Origin: Hyphomicrobiales bacterium
GTDB taxonomy: Bacteria > Pseudomonadota > Alphaproteobacteria > Rhizobiales > Rhizobiaceae
NCBI GenBank assembly: GCA_900472605.1
Contig: UCJD01000009.1
Coordinates: 289,883-353,882, forward strand
Direction of reading: 5' to 3'
DNA: 64,000 nt
Shown: piece by piece, positions 53,419 to 61,725 of the stretch
How the letters are laid out: every line of letters begins with the position of its first letter
How positions within the stretch are numbered: the stretch's first letter is position 1
Notes under the pieces: model-generated
What the model was told of the DNA's origin: nothing
Databases searched by the model: none
The model's input: only the letters and a program-made list of their open reading frames with translations
Program-made: the position numbers and the translations under genes

Positions 53419-53826
53419 ATGTTTGATACCAAAATTGCGATCGTGCTGCGAAACAATCTTCCATCCTGGCAGACGCTGAACGTCACGGCCTTCCTGATGA
53501 GCGGCATTACCGGCCAGAACCCGGAGATCATCGGCGACGCCTACAAGGACCGATCGGGCAATCTCTACAACCCGCTCTCGATCCAGCCGATCATCGTCCT
53601 CGCAGCCCCCGAGGAGACCATGTCCACCATCCACCGCCGCACGCTGGAGCGCGGCATCACTGCATCGCTCTTCATCGAGGAGATGTTTGCGACCGGCCAC
53701 GACGCCGCCAACCGCGCCGTTTTCGAGCAATATGCGCCCGATGACGCCAAGGTGGTCGGCATCGCCATACGCGCCGACAAGAAGATCGTCGACAAGATCA
53801 CCAAGGGCGCTGTTATGCACCCGTAA
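53419..53826 (+). CDS. DUF2000 family protein
   Basis: 135 residues. FDTKIAIVLRNNLPSWQTLNVTAFLMSGI and the later ITASLFIEEMFATGHDAANRAVF match DUF2000, a compact alpha/beta family of unknown function with similarity to peptidyl-tRNA hydrolase 2-like folds. There is no signal or membrane segment. It is divergent from the AraC gene and followed by a hairpin terminator at 53836. Confidence 0.85.
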   Translation: MFDTKIAIVLRNNLPSWQTLNVTAFLMSGITGQNPEIIGDAYKDRSGNLYNPLSIQPIIVLAAPEETMSTIHRRTLERGITASLFIEEMFATGHDAANRAVFEQYAPDDAKVVGIAIRADKKIVDKITKGAVMHP

Positions 53827-53835
53827 ACGCAAGAC

Positions 53836-53856
53836 GGCCGGGCTTCGAGCCCGGCC
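53836..53856. terminator. Hairpin terminator between DUF2000 and OmpA genes
   Basis: GGCCGGGC and GCCCGGCC pair around TTCGA. It lies between convergent genes ending at 53826 and 53880, so it can serve both. Confidence 0.75.
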
Positions 53857-53879
53857 GCCTAACTCTCGATCAAGACAGA

Positions 53880-54545
53880 TCAGCTCTGGGTGATCGGTGC
53901 GATCTGGATTTCCACGCGGCGGTTCTGCGAGCGGCCGGCTTCCGAAGCGTTGGAAGCCACCGGCTGCGACGGGCCGAAGCCGACGGCCGACATGCGGCGC
54001 TGGTCGATGCCCTGGCCGCCGAGATAACCGGCGACGGACTCGGCACGGCGCTGCGACAGTTCCTGGTTATGCTGCAGGCTGCCGGTCGAATCGGTGTGAC
54101 CGTTGACGTCGATCAGCGTGCGGTTGAACTTGCGCAGCACGATGGCCACCGAGTTCAGCGTCGGGTAGAAGCCCGGCTTCACGGCGTCCTGGTCGACGTC
54201 GAAGGTGATGTTCGACGGCATGTTCAGGATGATGTTGTCGCCATTGCGGGTCACCGAGATGCCGGTGCCCTGGAGCTGCGCGCGCAGTTCCGATTCCTGC
54301 TGGTCCATGTAGTTGCCGATCGCGCCGCCGGCGAGAGCGCCGACACCGGCGCCGATCAGCGCCGCGTTACGCCGTCCCACAGGCGAACCACCAACCGCGA
54401 GACCAGCAAGTGCGCCGACGCCGGCGCCGAGCAGAGCGCCGCCCGATGTGTTCGACATCTTCTGCTGGCCTGTATACGGATCTGTCGTCGTGCAGGCGCT
54501 GAGGTATGTCGCGGCAACGGCCAGAAGGATGAATTTCTTGATCAT
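53880..54545 (-). CDS. OmpA-family lipoprotein with glycine-zipper segment
   Basis: 221 residues from ATG 54545. The lipoprotein signal MIKKFILLAVAATYLSAC gives acylation at Cys18. Residues about 35-85 form a glycine zipper (GGALLGAGVGALAGLAVGG, GAGVGALAGGAIGNYMDQ). The C-terminal OmpA domain (about 105-215) has ADVNGHTDSTGS-like sequence (IDVNGHTDSTGSLQHNQELS) and the peptidoglycan-binding residues near RMSAVGFGPSQPVASN and NRRVEI. It anchors the outer membrane to peptidoglycan. In-frame ATGs upstream to 54725 would bury the signal peptide and are rejected. Confidence 0.92.
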   Translation of the reverse strand: MIKKFILLAVAATYLSACTTTDPYTGQQKMSNTSGGALLGAGVGALAGLAVGGSPVGRRNAALIGAGVGALAGGAIGNYMDQQESELRAQLQGTGISVTRNGDNIILNMPSNITFDVDQDAVKPGFYPTLNSVAIVLRKFNRTLIDVNGHTDSTGSLQHNQELSQRRAESVAGYLGGQGIDQRRMSAVGFGPSQPVASNASEAGRSQNRRVEIQIAPITQS

Positions 54546-54740
54546 GGACAGGCGTATCTCCAATTCGATGGTGATGCGAGCAGTATTAAGGAATGCGGCA
54601 AGAAGATGAAGCGCGCGCCCTGAATACTGGAAAATCGATGGATTGCACAGCCTTAAGCCCAAACTCGCGAAAAAATCACCAGCATCAGCTGGGCCGATGC
54701 TGGCGTTCGAAAAACGCGATACCACTCAGGCTATGCGGCC

Positions 54741-55736
54741 TCAGAAGTTCTGAAACAGCTGCCGCACCGTGTCATAGGTGGCGTTTGCGATGTTGAGCGA
54801 TTGCAGCCCCAGTTGCTGCTGCGTCTGCAGCGCCGCAAGCCGGCTGGATTGTTCCTCCATGTCCGCGTCGATCAGCTTGCTCATCCCCCGCGCGAAGGCA
54901 TCGCCCAAGGTCTGCGCGAAGTCGCTTTGCAGGGCAATGCGCTTTTCCAGCGCGCCGAAGGACGAGCCAATCGTCGTCATCTGCCCAAGCATCTTGTCGA
55001 CGACGGAGACCATCTCCTTCACCTCTGCGGTGGTCGTGCTCGACGACACCCCGATCTCGACCTGCCCGGCCGTATTGCCGGCGCTCAACAGCATCACATA
55101 GTTCTTTGAGGCTCCGACTTCTGTCGCGAAATATTGCGATGTCAGCGCGCCATATTCGCCCGACCCCGTGGTTCGATCGTCGATCAGGTAGCGCGCATCC
55201 TTGGATGTCGTCGATCCCACCGGCGCGATATCGACCTCGTAGCTCAGCGTTCCGATCTCGACGCTGCCGTCGGGATGCCTTGTGAACGACGCCGGAATCT
55301 CTCGCGGCTTGGCCGGATCGTCGGCATCGTCGATCGCCACCCAATTGTCGTTGTTGAAGCTCGCGGCGCCGGAAACGGCCCGCAACTGCTCTTTCAGGTG
55401 GGTGATATCGAGATTGATCTTGTCCTTGTCGACACCGTCCTCGGTGGCAGCCACCAGCTTGGCCTTGATCTGGCTGACGAGCTCGGTCGATTCGCCGACG
55501 GCCGTATAGGCCGTATCCATGGTCGCGGCGGCCAGCCCCAGCGCGTCACGCACCGCCGACTGCGCCTTCTGATCGCTCTTCAAGGTCGAACTGATCGCCC
55601 AATAGGCGCCATTGTCCGAGGCGCGTTCGACCCGGAGGCCGGTAGAAACCTGCCTCTGGGTCGTCGTCAGCTTATTCCCGATGTCGCGCAATACATAAAG
55701 CGCGGCATCCACCGAAGTGCGCCGATAAATACTCAC
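54741..55736 (-). CDS. Flagellin
   Basis: About 331 residues from a GTG at 55736 (GGAG 10 nt upstream), preferred over an ATG at 55802. The N-terminal coiled region (LRDIGNKLTTTQRQVSTGLRVERASDNGAYWAISSTLKSD) and C-terminal region (IGSSFGALEKRIALQSDFAQTL ... LQTQQQLGLQSLNIAN) are the conserved D0/D1 parts. The variable centre differs. The usual N-terminal MTSI-type start is replaced by SIYRRTSVDAALYVLRD, in line with divergent rhizobial flagellins. No other flagellar gene is in the window, so it is an isolated copy, possibly a minor filament protein. Confidence 0.88.
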   Translation of the reverse strand: MSIYRRTSVDAALYVLRDIGNKLTTTQRQVSTGLRVERASDNGAYWAISSTLKSDQKAQSAVRDALGLAAATMDTAYTAVGESTELVSQIKAKLVAATEDGVDKDKINLDITHLKEQLRAVSGAASFNNDNWVAIDDADDPAKPREIPASFTRHPDGSVEIGTLSYEVDIAPVGSTTSKDARYLIDDRTTGSGEYGALTSQYFATEVGASKNYVMLLSAGNTAGQVEIGVSSSTTTAEVKEMVSVVDKMLGQMTTIGSSFGALEKRIALQSDFAQTLGDAFARGMSKLIDADMEEQSSRLAALQTQQQLGLQSLNIANATYDTVRQLFQNF

Positions 55737-56004
55737 GGATACTGAACTCCGAACACAACAATACGCAACAGCTACAAATGAACCGGTGCCGCGAACACTC
55801 ATGTTCGGGGGCGCCCAAAACAGTGGCGCCGTGCAGCCTCCCGAAACGCTGGGAGACCATCGGTATCGATGCCAATGATTACGGCTTATGCTTAAAAAAC
55901 ATCTAAAAGTCGCAATTAATTTAGCTTGTTATGCAACCATTCGGAAAGGATACGAAAATACCGCCGGCAACCGCCCCGAAGGCACGGTCGCCGGGCGGCG
56001 TTTA

Positions 56005-59000
56005 TCACTCGGCAGCTTCGAGCTGATCCGGCGCGGCGACGATCGTCGGCCGCTCGGCATGTTCCATCTCCTGATGCAGCCGTGCCTCTTCATGCGCATG
56101 CGGCTTGGCGAAGCGGGCGATCAGCAGATAGGCGACTGGGGTGATGAACAGCGTCACCAGCGTCGCGAACCCAAGCCCGCCGACGATCACCCAGCCGAGC
56201 GCCACGCGCGCCTCGGCGCCCGCGCCATGCGCGAAGACCAGCGGCACGCCGCCAAGAATGGTGGCGATCATCGTCATCATCACGGGGCGCAGGCGCAGGG
56301 CACAGGCCTTCTCGATCGAAGCCCTGACCTCCTCGCCCTGATCGCGCAACTGGTTGGCGAACTCGACGATCAGGATGCCGTTCTTGGCCATGACGCCGAC
56401 CAGCAGCACCAGACCGATCTGGCTGTAGATGTTCAGGCTGGAACCGGTAATCACAAGCGCGAAGACCGCGCAGGCGAGCCCAAGCGGTACCGTCGACATG
56501 ATGATCACCGACGACAGCATGCTCTCGAACTGCGCCGCCAGCACCAGGAAGATGATGATGATCGCGAAACCGAAGGTGAGCGCCATGCCGTTGGCGTTTT
56601 CCTCCAGCGTCGCCGCTTCCGCGAGCGGCATCAGCCGCGCCCCCGAAGGCAGCAGCGGCTCGGCCAGCGTCACCGCTTCCTTGACCGCGTCGCCGAGCGA
56701 CACGCCGTCCTTCAAACCCGCCGTAATCGCCACCGAAGCCAGCTGCTGCTCGCGGTTGAGCTGCGGCGCCACGGCGCCCTCTTCCAGCGAGGCGATGACC
56801 GACATCGGCACGATCTTGCCGTCGCCGGTTTTCAGGAACACGTTCTCCAGATCGGTCGGATCGTCGAGCGGTCGGGTGTTGGAGGTCAAGAGCACCGGAT
56901 AGGCATCGCCCTTGACGAACACGTCGACCACCGAGCGTCCTTCCAGCAGCGACTGGATCGCGGTCGACAGGCCGGTGATGTTGATCCCGAGATCCGACGC
57001 CCGCTCGCGATCGATCGAGATCGACACCTGCGCCTGCGTCGGCTCGTTGGCGAGACGCGGCGTGTCGTAGCGCCCGGTCGCGTCAAGCGCCTGCACCAGC
57101 TTCAGCGCCGATTGCGTCAGCGCATCGTAGTCGCTGCCGATCAGCGCCATCTGCAACCCGTTGCCGGCGCCGCGGATACGCAGGCTGTTCGACTGGATGG
57201 CATTGCCGCGCAGCGCCGGCACCTTCAGCGCCGCCCGGTTGATGTCGGAAACGATCTCGCCCTGCGTGCGCTCGCGCTCGCCCCAGGGCGCCAGCGTCAG
57301 CACCATGAAGCCGCTGTTGGCCTGCCCGTTCTGGCCGGAAATGGAAAATACATTGCGAATATCGCCGCTGTCGACCAGCGGCTGCAGATATTCCTCGACC
57401 AGCTGCAGCTTGTCGCGCGTATATTCGAGGCTCGATCCCTGCGGCGTCGTCAGCCGCATCATCACCATCGCCCGGTCCTCGTTCGGCGTCAGCTCGCTCT
57501 TCACGCCGGTAAAGGCAAGGACGGCGGCGCCGGCGAAGATCACCGAGAACACGATGACGACGAAAGGGGCATTCAGGCAGCGTTGCAGGCCCCACTGATA
57601 GGCGCTGGCAAACCGGTCGCCGAAGCGGCCCAGCATGCCGTGATCCTCCTTCATCTCCCGGGTCAGCATCCGCGACGCCATCATCGGGCAGAGCGTCAGC
57701 GCCACCAGCGACGACAGGCCGACCGAGAAGGCGAGCACGAAGCCGAACTCGCGAAACAGCCCGCCGACCTGGCCCGGAAGGAACGACAGGGGAATGAACA
57801 CTGCGGCCAGCGTCGCCGTCGTCGCGATAACAGCGAAGAACACCTCGCGCGTACCGAGCACGGCAGCCGCACGCGGCCCCATGCCCTGCGCACGCCGTCG
57901 CACGATGTTTTCAAGCACCACGATGGCGTCGTCCACCACGAGACCAGTCGCCAAAACGATCGCCAGCAGCGTCAGGATATTGATCGAGAAACCGACCATA
58001 TAGATCGCCGCCAGCGTGCCGATCAGTGCCACCGGCATGCTGACCGCCGGAATGATCGTCGCCCGCCAGTCGCGCAGGAAGAGATAGATGACGGCGGTGA
58101 CGATGACAGCGGCCAATACCAGGGCCAGCACCACTTCGTGGATGGCGCCCTGGATGAACACGGCGTCGTCACTGGTGATCGCAATCTTCGTGCCCTCGGG
58201 CAGCGTCTTCGACAGCTGCTCCACCGCGGCCTTGATACCGTTGGAGATATTCAGCGTATTGGATTGCGCCTGGCGGATGACGCCGAGACCGATACCGGGC
58301 ACCCCATTCGAGCGCAGCGCCGTCTGCCCGTCGCGCGGTCCAAGCGTCACGGTCGCAACATCGCCCAGCCGCACGCGGTCGAGCAGCATGACGTTGGCGA
58401 AATCCTCGGGCTTCTGAAGGCTGGCGGTGGCGCGCACCACGATATTCTGCGTCGGGCTCTTCAGCGAGCCGGCCGGCACGTCGAGCGCCGCATTCGACAG
58501 CGCATTGGTGAGATCGCCGATCGTCAGCCCGCGGCTCGCAAGCTCCGACTGGTCGACATCGACGCGAAACACCTTCTCCTGGTCGCCGTAGCTCTCGACA
58601 TCGGCAACGCCATCGACGGAGGCCAGCCGGTCGATCACCTCGTTATCGACGAGCAGCGTCAGGTCGTCCATGTTGAGCTTCGTCGAGGTGACGGCGAGCC
58701 GCATGATCGGCTGCGAATCCGAATCCGCCTTGACGATCTGCGGCGCGTCGGCGTCGTCGGGCAGCCGGTCGGTGATGCGCCCGATCGCATCGCGCACGTC
58801 ATTGGCCGCGACCGCGAGGTCCACCGTATCCGAAAACTCCAGCGTCACCCGGCTCTGGCCGAACTGCGAGCTAGACGAGATCGACTTCAACCCGCTCACG
58901 CGCGCCGATGCGCCCTCGATGACCTTGGTCACCTCCTGGTCGATCGTCTGCGGCGACGCGCCGTCGAAGGTGGTGCGCACGGTCACGACCGGCCGATCGA

Positions 59001-59160
59001 CATCCGGCAGCTCGCGCACCTCGATGCCGACATAGGCGGCCAGACCCGCGACGATCATCAGCGTGTTGAACACCAGCGCCAGGATCGGCCGGCGCACGAA
59101 GAGCGCCGTAAATGTCTGCTTGCCCGAAGGCGGATTGTTGTGGGTGCCGCTGTCGCTCAT
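56005..59160 (-). CDS. RND efflux transporter, HAE1 family (AcrB/MexF-like)
   Basis: 1,051 residues with 12 transmembrane helices and two large periplasmic loops. TM1 FVRRPILALVFNTLMIVAGLAAYVGI opens the protein. TM4 carries the proton-relay pair in GLVVDDAIVVLENIVRR, and TM10 has VMAKNGILIVEFANQ in place of the second relay region. It is the inner-membrane proton-driven pump of a tripartite exporter for drugs or other small molecules. The ATG overlaps the stop of the adaptor gene by one base. No outer-membrane factor gene adjoins, so a TolC-like protein must come from elsewhere. Confidence 0.93.
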   Translation of the reverse strand: MSDSGTHNNPPSGKQTFTALFVRRPILALVFNTLMIVAGLAAYVGIEVRELPDVDRPVVTVRTTFDGASPQTIDQEVTKVIEGASARVSGLKSISSSSQFGQSRVTLEFSDTVDLAVAANDVRDAIGRITDRLPDDADAPQIVKADSDSQPIMRLAVTSTKLNMDDLTLLVDNEVIDRLASVDGVADVESYGDQEKVFRVDVDQSELASRGLTIGDLTNALSNAALDVPAGSLKSPTQNIVVRATASLQKPEDFANVMLLDRVRLGDVATVTLGPRDGQTALRSNGVPGIGLGVIRQAQSNTLNISNGIKAAVEQLSKTLPEGTKIAITSDDAVFIQGAIHEVVLALVLAAVIVTAVIYLFLRDWRATIIPAVSMPVALIGTLAAIYMVGFSINILTLLAIVLATGLVVDDAIVVLENIVRRRAQGMGPRAAAVLGTREVFFAVIATTATLAAVFIPLSFLPGQVGGLFREFGFVLAFSVGLSSLVALTLCPMMASRMLTREMKEDHGMLGRFGDRFASAYQWGLQRCLNAPFVVIVFSVIFAGAAVLAFTGVKSELTPNEDRAMVMMRLTTPQGSSLEYTRDKLQLVEEYLQPLVDSGDIRNVFSISGQNGQANSGFMVLTLAPWGERERTQGEIVSDINRAALKVPALRGNAIQSNSLRIRGAGNGLQMALIGSDYDALTQSALKLVQALDATGRYDTPRLANEPTQAQVSISIDRERASDLGINITGLSTAIQSLLEGRSVVDVFVKGDAYPVLLTSNTRPLDDPTDLENVFLKTGDGKIVPMSVIASLEEGAVAPQLNREQQLASVAITAGLKDGVSLGDAVKEAVTLAEPLLPSGARLMPLAEAATLEENANGMALTFGFAIIIIFLVLAAQFESMLSSVIIMSTVPLGLACAVFALVITGSSLNIYSQIGLVLLVGVMAKNGILIVEFANQLRDQGEEVRASIEKACALRLRPVMMTMIATILGGVPLVFAHGAGAEARVALGWVIVGGLGFATLVTLFITPVAYLLIARFAKPHAHEEARLHQEMEHAERPTIVAAPDQLEAAE

Positions 59161-60362
59161 CAGGTGACGGGCTCCTTGGCGGCAAGCTCGCCCCCTTCGG
59201 AGCGCACCGGACCGCCTTCGCGTACGCGCTGCAGGCCCTGGGTGACGATCAGGTCGCCATTGTCGAGATCGCCCTTCACAAGCACGTAGTCTGGATTGCG
59301 CTGCACGATACTGACCCGCACCTTGTGCGACGTCTTGTCCGCGACGCGCCACACGAAGGAGCCCTGCGAATCCCACTGCACCGACTGCGGATCGACCGCC
59401 GGATACTGGTCGCCGTCGAACCGCATGCCGACGCTGAACGACATGCCGGCGCGCAATTCGTCGGCAGCGTTGTCGATACGTGCCCGCATCCTGAGCGTAC
59501 GGCTGGCGGGATCGACACGATTGTCGATCGCCTCGACCGCGCCGGAAAACACCTTCCCCGGCCGTGCGACCGACGTCGCCTCGACCGCCTGGCCTACCTT
59601 GACCGTATTGGCGAAACGCTCCGGCACCCAATAATCGACGAGGATTTCCGTACGATCGTCAAGCGTCACGATCGGCGTCGTCGTCGAGACATTGTCGCCG
59701 ATATTGACAGGCATGATGCCGACGATGCCGTCGATTGGCGCAAGGATGTTGCGGCGATCGAGGTTGAGCTGCGCCGCCTGCAATTGCAGCCGCGCATTCT
59801 GCTCGGCGATCTCGTAATCGAACACGTCCATGCGCGACACGCTGGACTTGATATTGTTGTAGAGGCTGTACTTCTCGACCGCCGATTTCAGCGCGACGTC
59901 CGCCTGCCCCTTGGCGATCACCTGTTCCTCGCTATCGAGCTTGGCGATGATCTGCCCCTGCTTCACCCGATCGCCCGACTTGACGAGGATTTCGCGGATG
60001 AGACCGCTCGCCTGCGGCGTCACCACCACCGAGCGGATCGCGTCCCCCGTGCCGATCGCGCCCAGCCGGTCGTTGACCACACCGGGGACGACGGCCTGCG
60101 TGACGACAAGCACCGCACCGTTGCGGCCACCGCCACCATTGCCACCGCTACCGCCACCCTGACGGCGATTGCCAGCCTGCTCGCCGCCAGCGGCAGGTAC
60201 AGCGCGGCCTGCACTGTCAGGATCGATCGCCTTGCCGACAAGCGCTTCGGGAACGCCGGCATTGCGCAGCGTGTCGCGCGCGCCAGGCACAAGGAAAGCC
60301 CATCCGGTAACGCCAGCGGCGATAACGATGAGACAGATCGCAAACTGCTTCCAAAATGACAT
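59160..60362 (-). CDS. RND efflux periplasmic adaptor (membrane fusion protein)
   Basis: 400 residues. An N-terminal membrane anchor/signal (FAICLIVIAAGVTGWAFLV) is followed by a Gly/Asn-rich low-complexity linker (GGSGGNGGGGRNGA, about 68-82). The lipoyl/hairpin part is SVVVTPQASGLIREILVKSGDRVKQGQIIAKLDSEEQ, and the beta-barrel domain has LDDRTEILVDYWVPERFANTVKVGQ. It bridges the pump to an outer-membrane channel. It is the first gene of the pump operon. A perfect palindrome at 60486-60503 in the upstream region is a candidate repressor site. Confidence 0.93.
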   Translation of the reverse strand: MSFWKQFAICLIVIAAGVTGWAFLVPGARDTLRNAGVPEALVGKAIDPDSAGRAVPAAGGEQAGNRRQGGGSGGNGGGGRNGAVLVVTQAVVPGVVNDRLGAIGTGDAIRSVVVTPQASGLIREILVKSGDRVKQGQIIAKLDSEEQVIAKGQADVALKSAVEKYSLYNNIKSSVSRMDVFDYEIAEQNARLQLQAAQLNLDRRNILAPIDGIVGIMPVNIGDNVSTTTPIVTLDDRTEILVDYWVPERFANTVKVGQAVEATSVARPGKVFSGAVEAIDNRVDPASRTLRMRARIDNAADELRAGMSFSVGMRFDGDQYPAVDPQSVQWDSQGSFVWRVADKTSHKVRVSIVQRNPDYVLVKGDLDNGDLIVTQGLQRVREGGPVRSEGGELAAKEPVT

Positions 60363-60485
60363 TCACGTCTCCAGAGGGACTCGAGGTTGTCCAGGGTCGA
60401 TCGACAGAGGCGCATACGTGGCAAATCGCCGCGCAACACGAGATTATTGTCCGATTGCAGGTCAGCGGCAAGAGAATTGGCCGCC

Positions 60486-60503
60486 CATTACAGCATTGTA
60501 ATG
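60486..60503. promoter_or_regulatory. Perfect palindrome upstream of the RND operon
   Basis: CATTACA-GCAT-TGTAATG has 7-bp arms and a 4-nt centre, a typical TetR/AcrR- or MarR-like operator shape. It lies in the 349-bp divergent region (60363-60711) between the RND operon and the alpha/beta hydrolase gene. No TetR gene adjoins. Nothing else of note was seen in that stretch. Confidence 0.5.
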
Positions 60504-60711
60504 TCAACTGTTGGTGACCGGCAGAGATCGGCCGTTGCGCCCGGACGGTGTCGGCGCCACGAGATGGCCGGCGAAGTGGGCAAATGTCCGACGAACCCGC
60601 AAATAGTGCTTTCGTTTCGCGCCGTTCCGATGTTCTCTGCCCGTCGCGCAATGGGCCGAAAGCGCCCGCCGCTCCATTCATTCAAACGCGAACGCAAAGA
60701 GGATGACGAGC

Positions 60712-61533
60712 ATGCCGAAGATCACCACCAAGGACGGAACGAAGATTTTCTACAAGGATTGGGGCACCGGCCAGCCGATCCTCTTCTCGCATGGCTGGCC
60801 GCTGTCGGGCGACGCCTGGGAAGCGCAGATGCTGTTCTTCGGCCAGAACGGCTACCGCGTCATCGCCCACGACCGCCGTAGCCACGGCAAGTCCTCCCAG
60901 ACCTGGGACGGCAACAATATGGACCAGTATGCCGATGATCTGGCCGAACTGATCGAGAAGCTAGACCTGAAGAACCTGATCATGATCGGCCACTCCACCG
61001 GCGGCGGCGAAGTCGCCCACTATCTCGGCCGCCACGGCACCAAGCGGGTCGCCAAGGTGGTGCTGGTGGGCGCCGTTCCGCCGTTGATGCTGAAAACAGA
61101 CGCCAATCCGGAGGGCCTGCCGCTCACCGTCTTCGACGGCATCCGCAAGGGCACGGCCCTCGACCGCTCGCAGTTCTTCCGCGATCTCTCCATGCCCTTC
61201 TACGGCTTCAACCGCGACGGCGCCAAGGTCAACGAAGGCCTGCGCGAGACCTTCTGGCTGATGGGCATGGCCGGCGGCATCAAGGGCGAATACGACTGCA
61301 TCCACGAGTTCTCCGAGGTCGACTACACCGACGACCTGCGCAAGATCGACAAGCCGACCCTCTTCATCCACGGCGACGACGACCAGATCGTCCCCATCGT
61401 CGCAGCTGCCCTGAAGTCCTCCAAGATCGTAAAGGGCGCGGTGCTGAAGATCTACGAAGGCTCCGCCCACGGCCTCGCCCAGGTCGAACCGGAACGCTTC
61501 AACGCGGACGTGCTTGCGTTCATCAAGGGGTGA
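60712..61533 (+). CDS. Alpha/beta hydrolase, cofactor-free haloperoxidase (chloroperoxidase) type
   Basis: 273 residues. The nucleophile elbow is [14 protein letters not shown] (Ser about 97), with Asp in HGDDDQIVP (about 224) and His in GSAHGLAQ (about 253). The opening [31 protein letters not shown] and VGAVPPLML are characteristic of the non-haem chloroperoxidase/perhydrolase group. The ATG at 60712 is preferred over 60703 because GAGG lies at a suitable distance. Physiologically it is probably an esterase or perhydrolase. It is monocistronic. Confidence 0.9.
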   Translation: MPKITTKDGTKIFYKDWGTGQPILFSHGWPLSGDAWEAQMLFFGQNGYRVIAHDRRSHGKSSQTWDGNNMDQYADDLAELIEKLDLKNLIMIGHSTGGGEVAHYLGRHGTKRVAKVVLVGAVPPLMLKTDANPEGLPLTVFDGIRKGTALDRSQFFRDLSMPFYGFNRDGAKVNEGLRETFWLMGMAGGIKGEYDCIHEFSEVDYTDDLRKIDKPTLFIHGDDDQIVPIVAAALKSSKIVKGAVLKIYEGSAHGLAQVEPERFNADVLAFIKG

Positions 61534-61549
61534 TCCACCCTCGACCATC

Positions 61550-61572
61550 GTCCTCGGGCTTGTCCCGAGGAC
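61550..61572. repeat. Palindromic dispersed-type repeat
   Basis: GTCCTCGGG and CCCGAGGAC form a perfect 9-bp stem just after the hydrolase gene. Short palindromes built on CCTCGGGCTTGTCCCGAGG are scattered between genes in many rhizobial genomes. It may also act as a terminator. Only one copy is in this window. Confidence 0.6.
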
Positions 61573-61725
61573 CTGCCAAGCCCTCGTCTTGCTCGACGTG
61601 AATGGACACGAGGCGCCGCTCAACATCACCCGCTTCCCACCACAACGGCAAACATCCCGTGGGCCGGGAATGAAAGCAGAACATCTTTTCTGGTCTTTCC
61701 GATCCGAATCACTACATTACGCGCC

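Noticed and set aside
55888..59289. Plus-strand open frame of over 1,100 codons opposite the RND genes
   Set aside because: Arg/His-rich shadow of the RND pump on the other strand. The minus strand carries full family motifs and transmembrane pattern.
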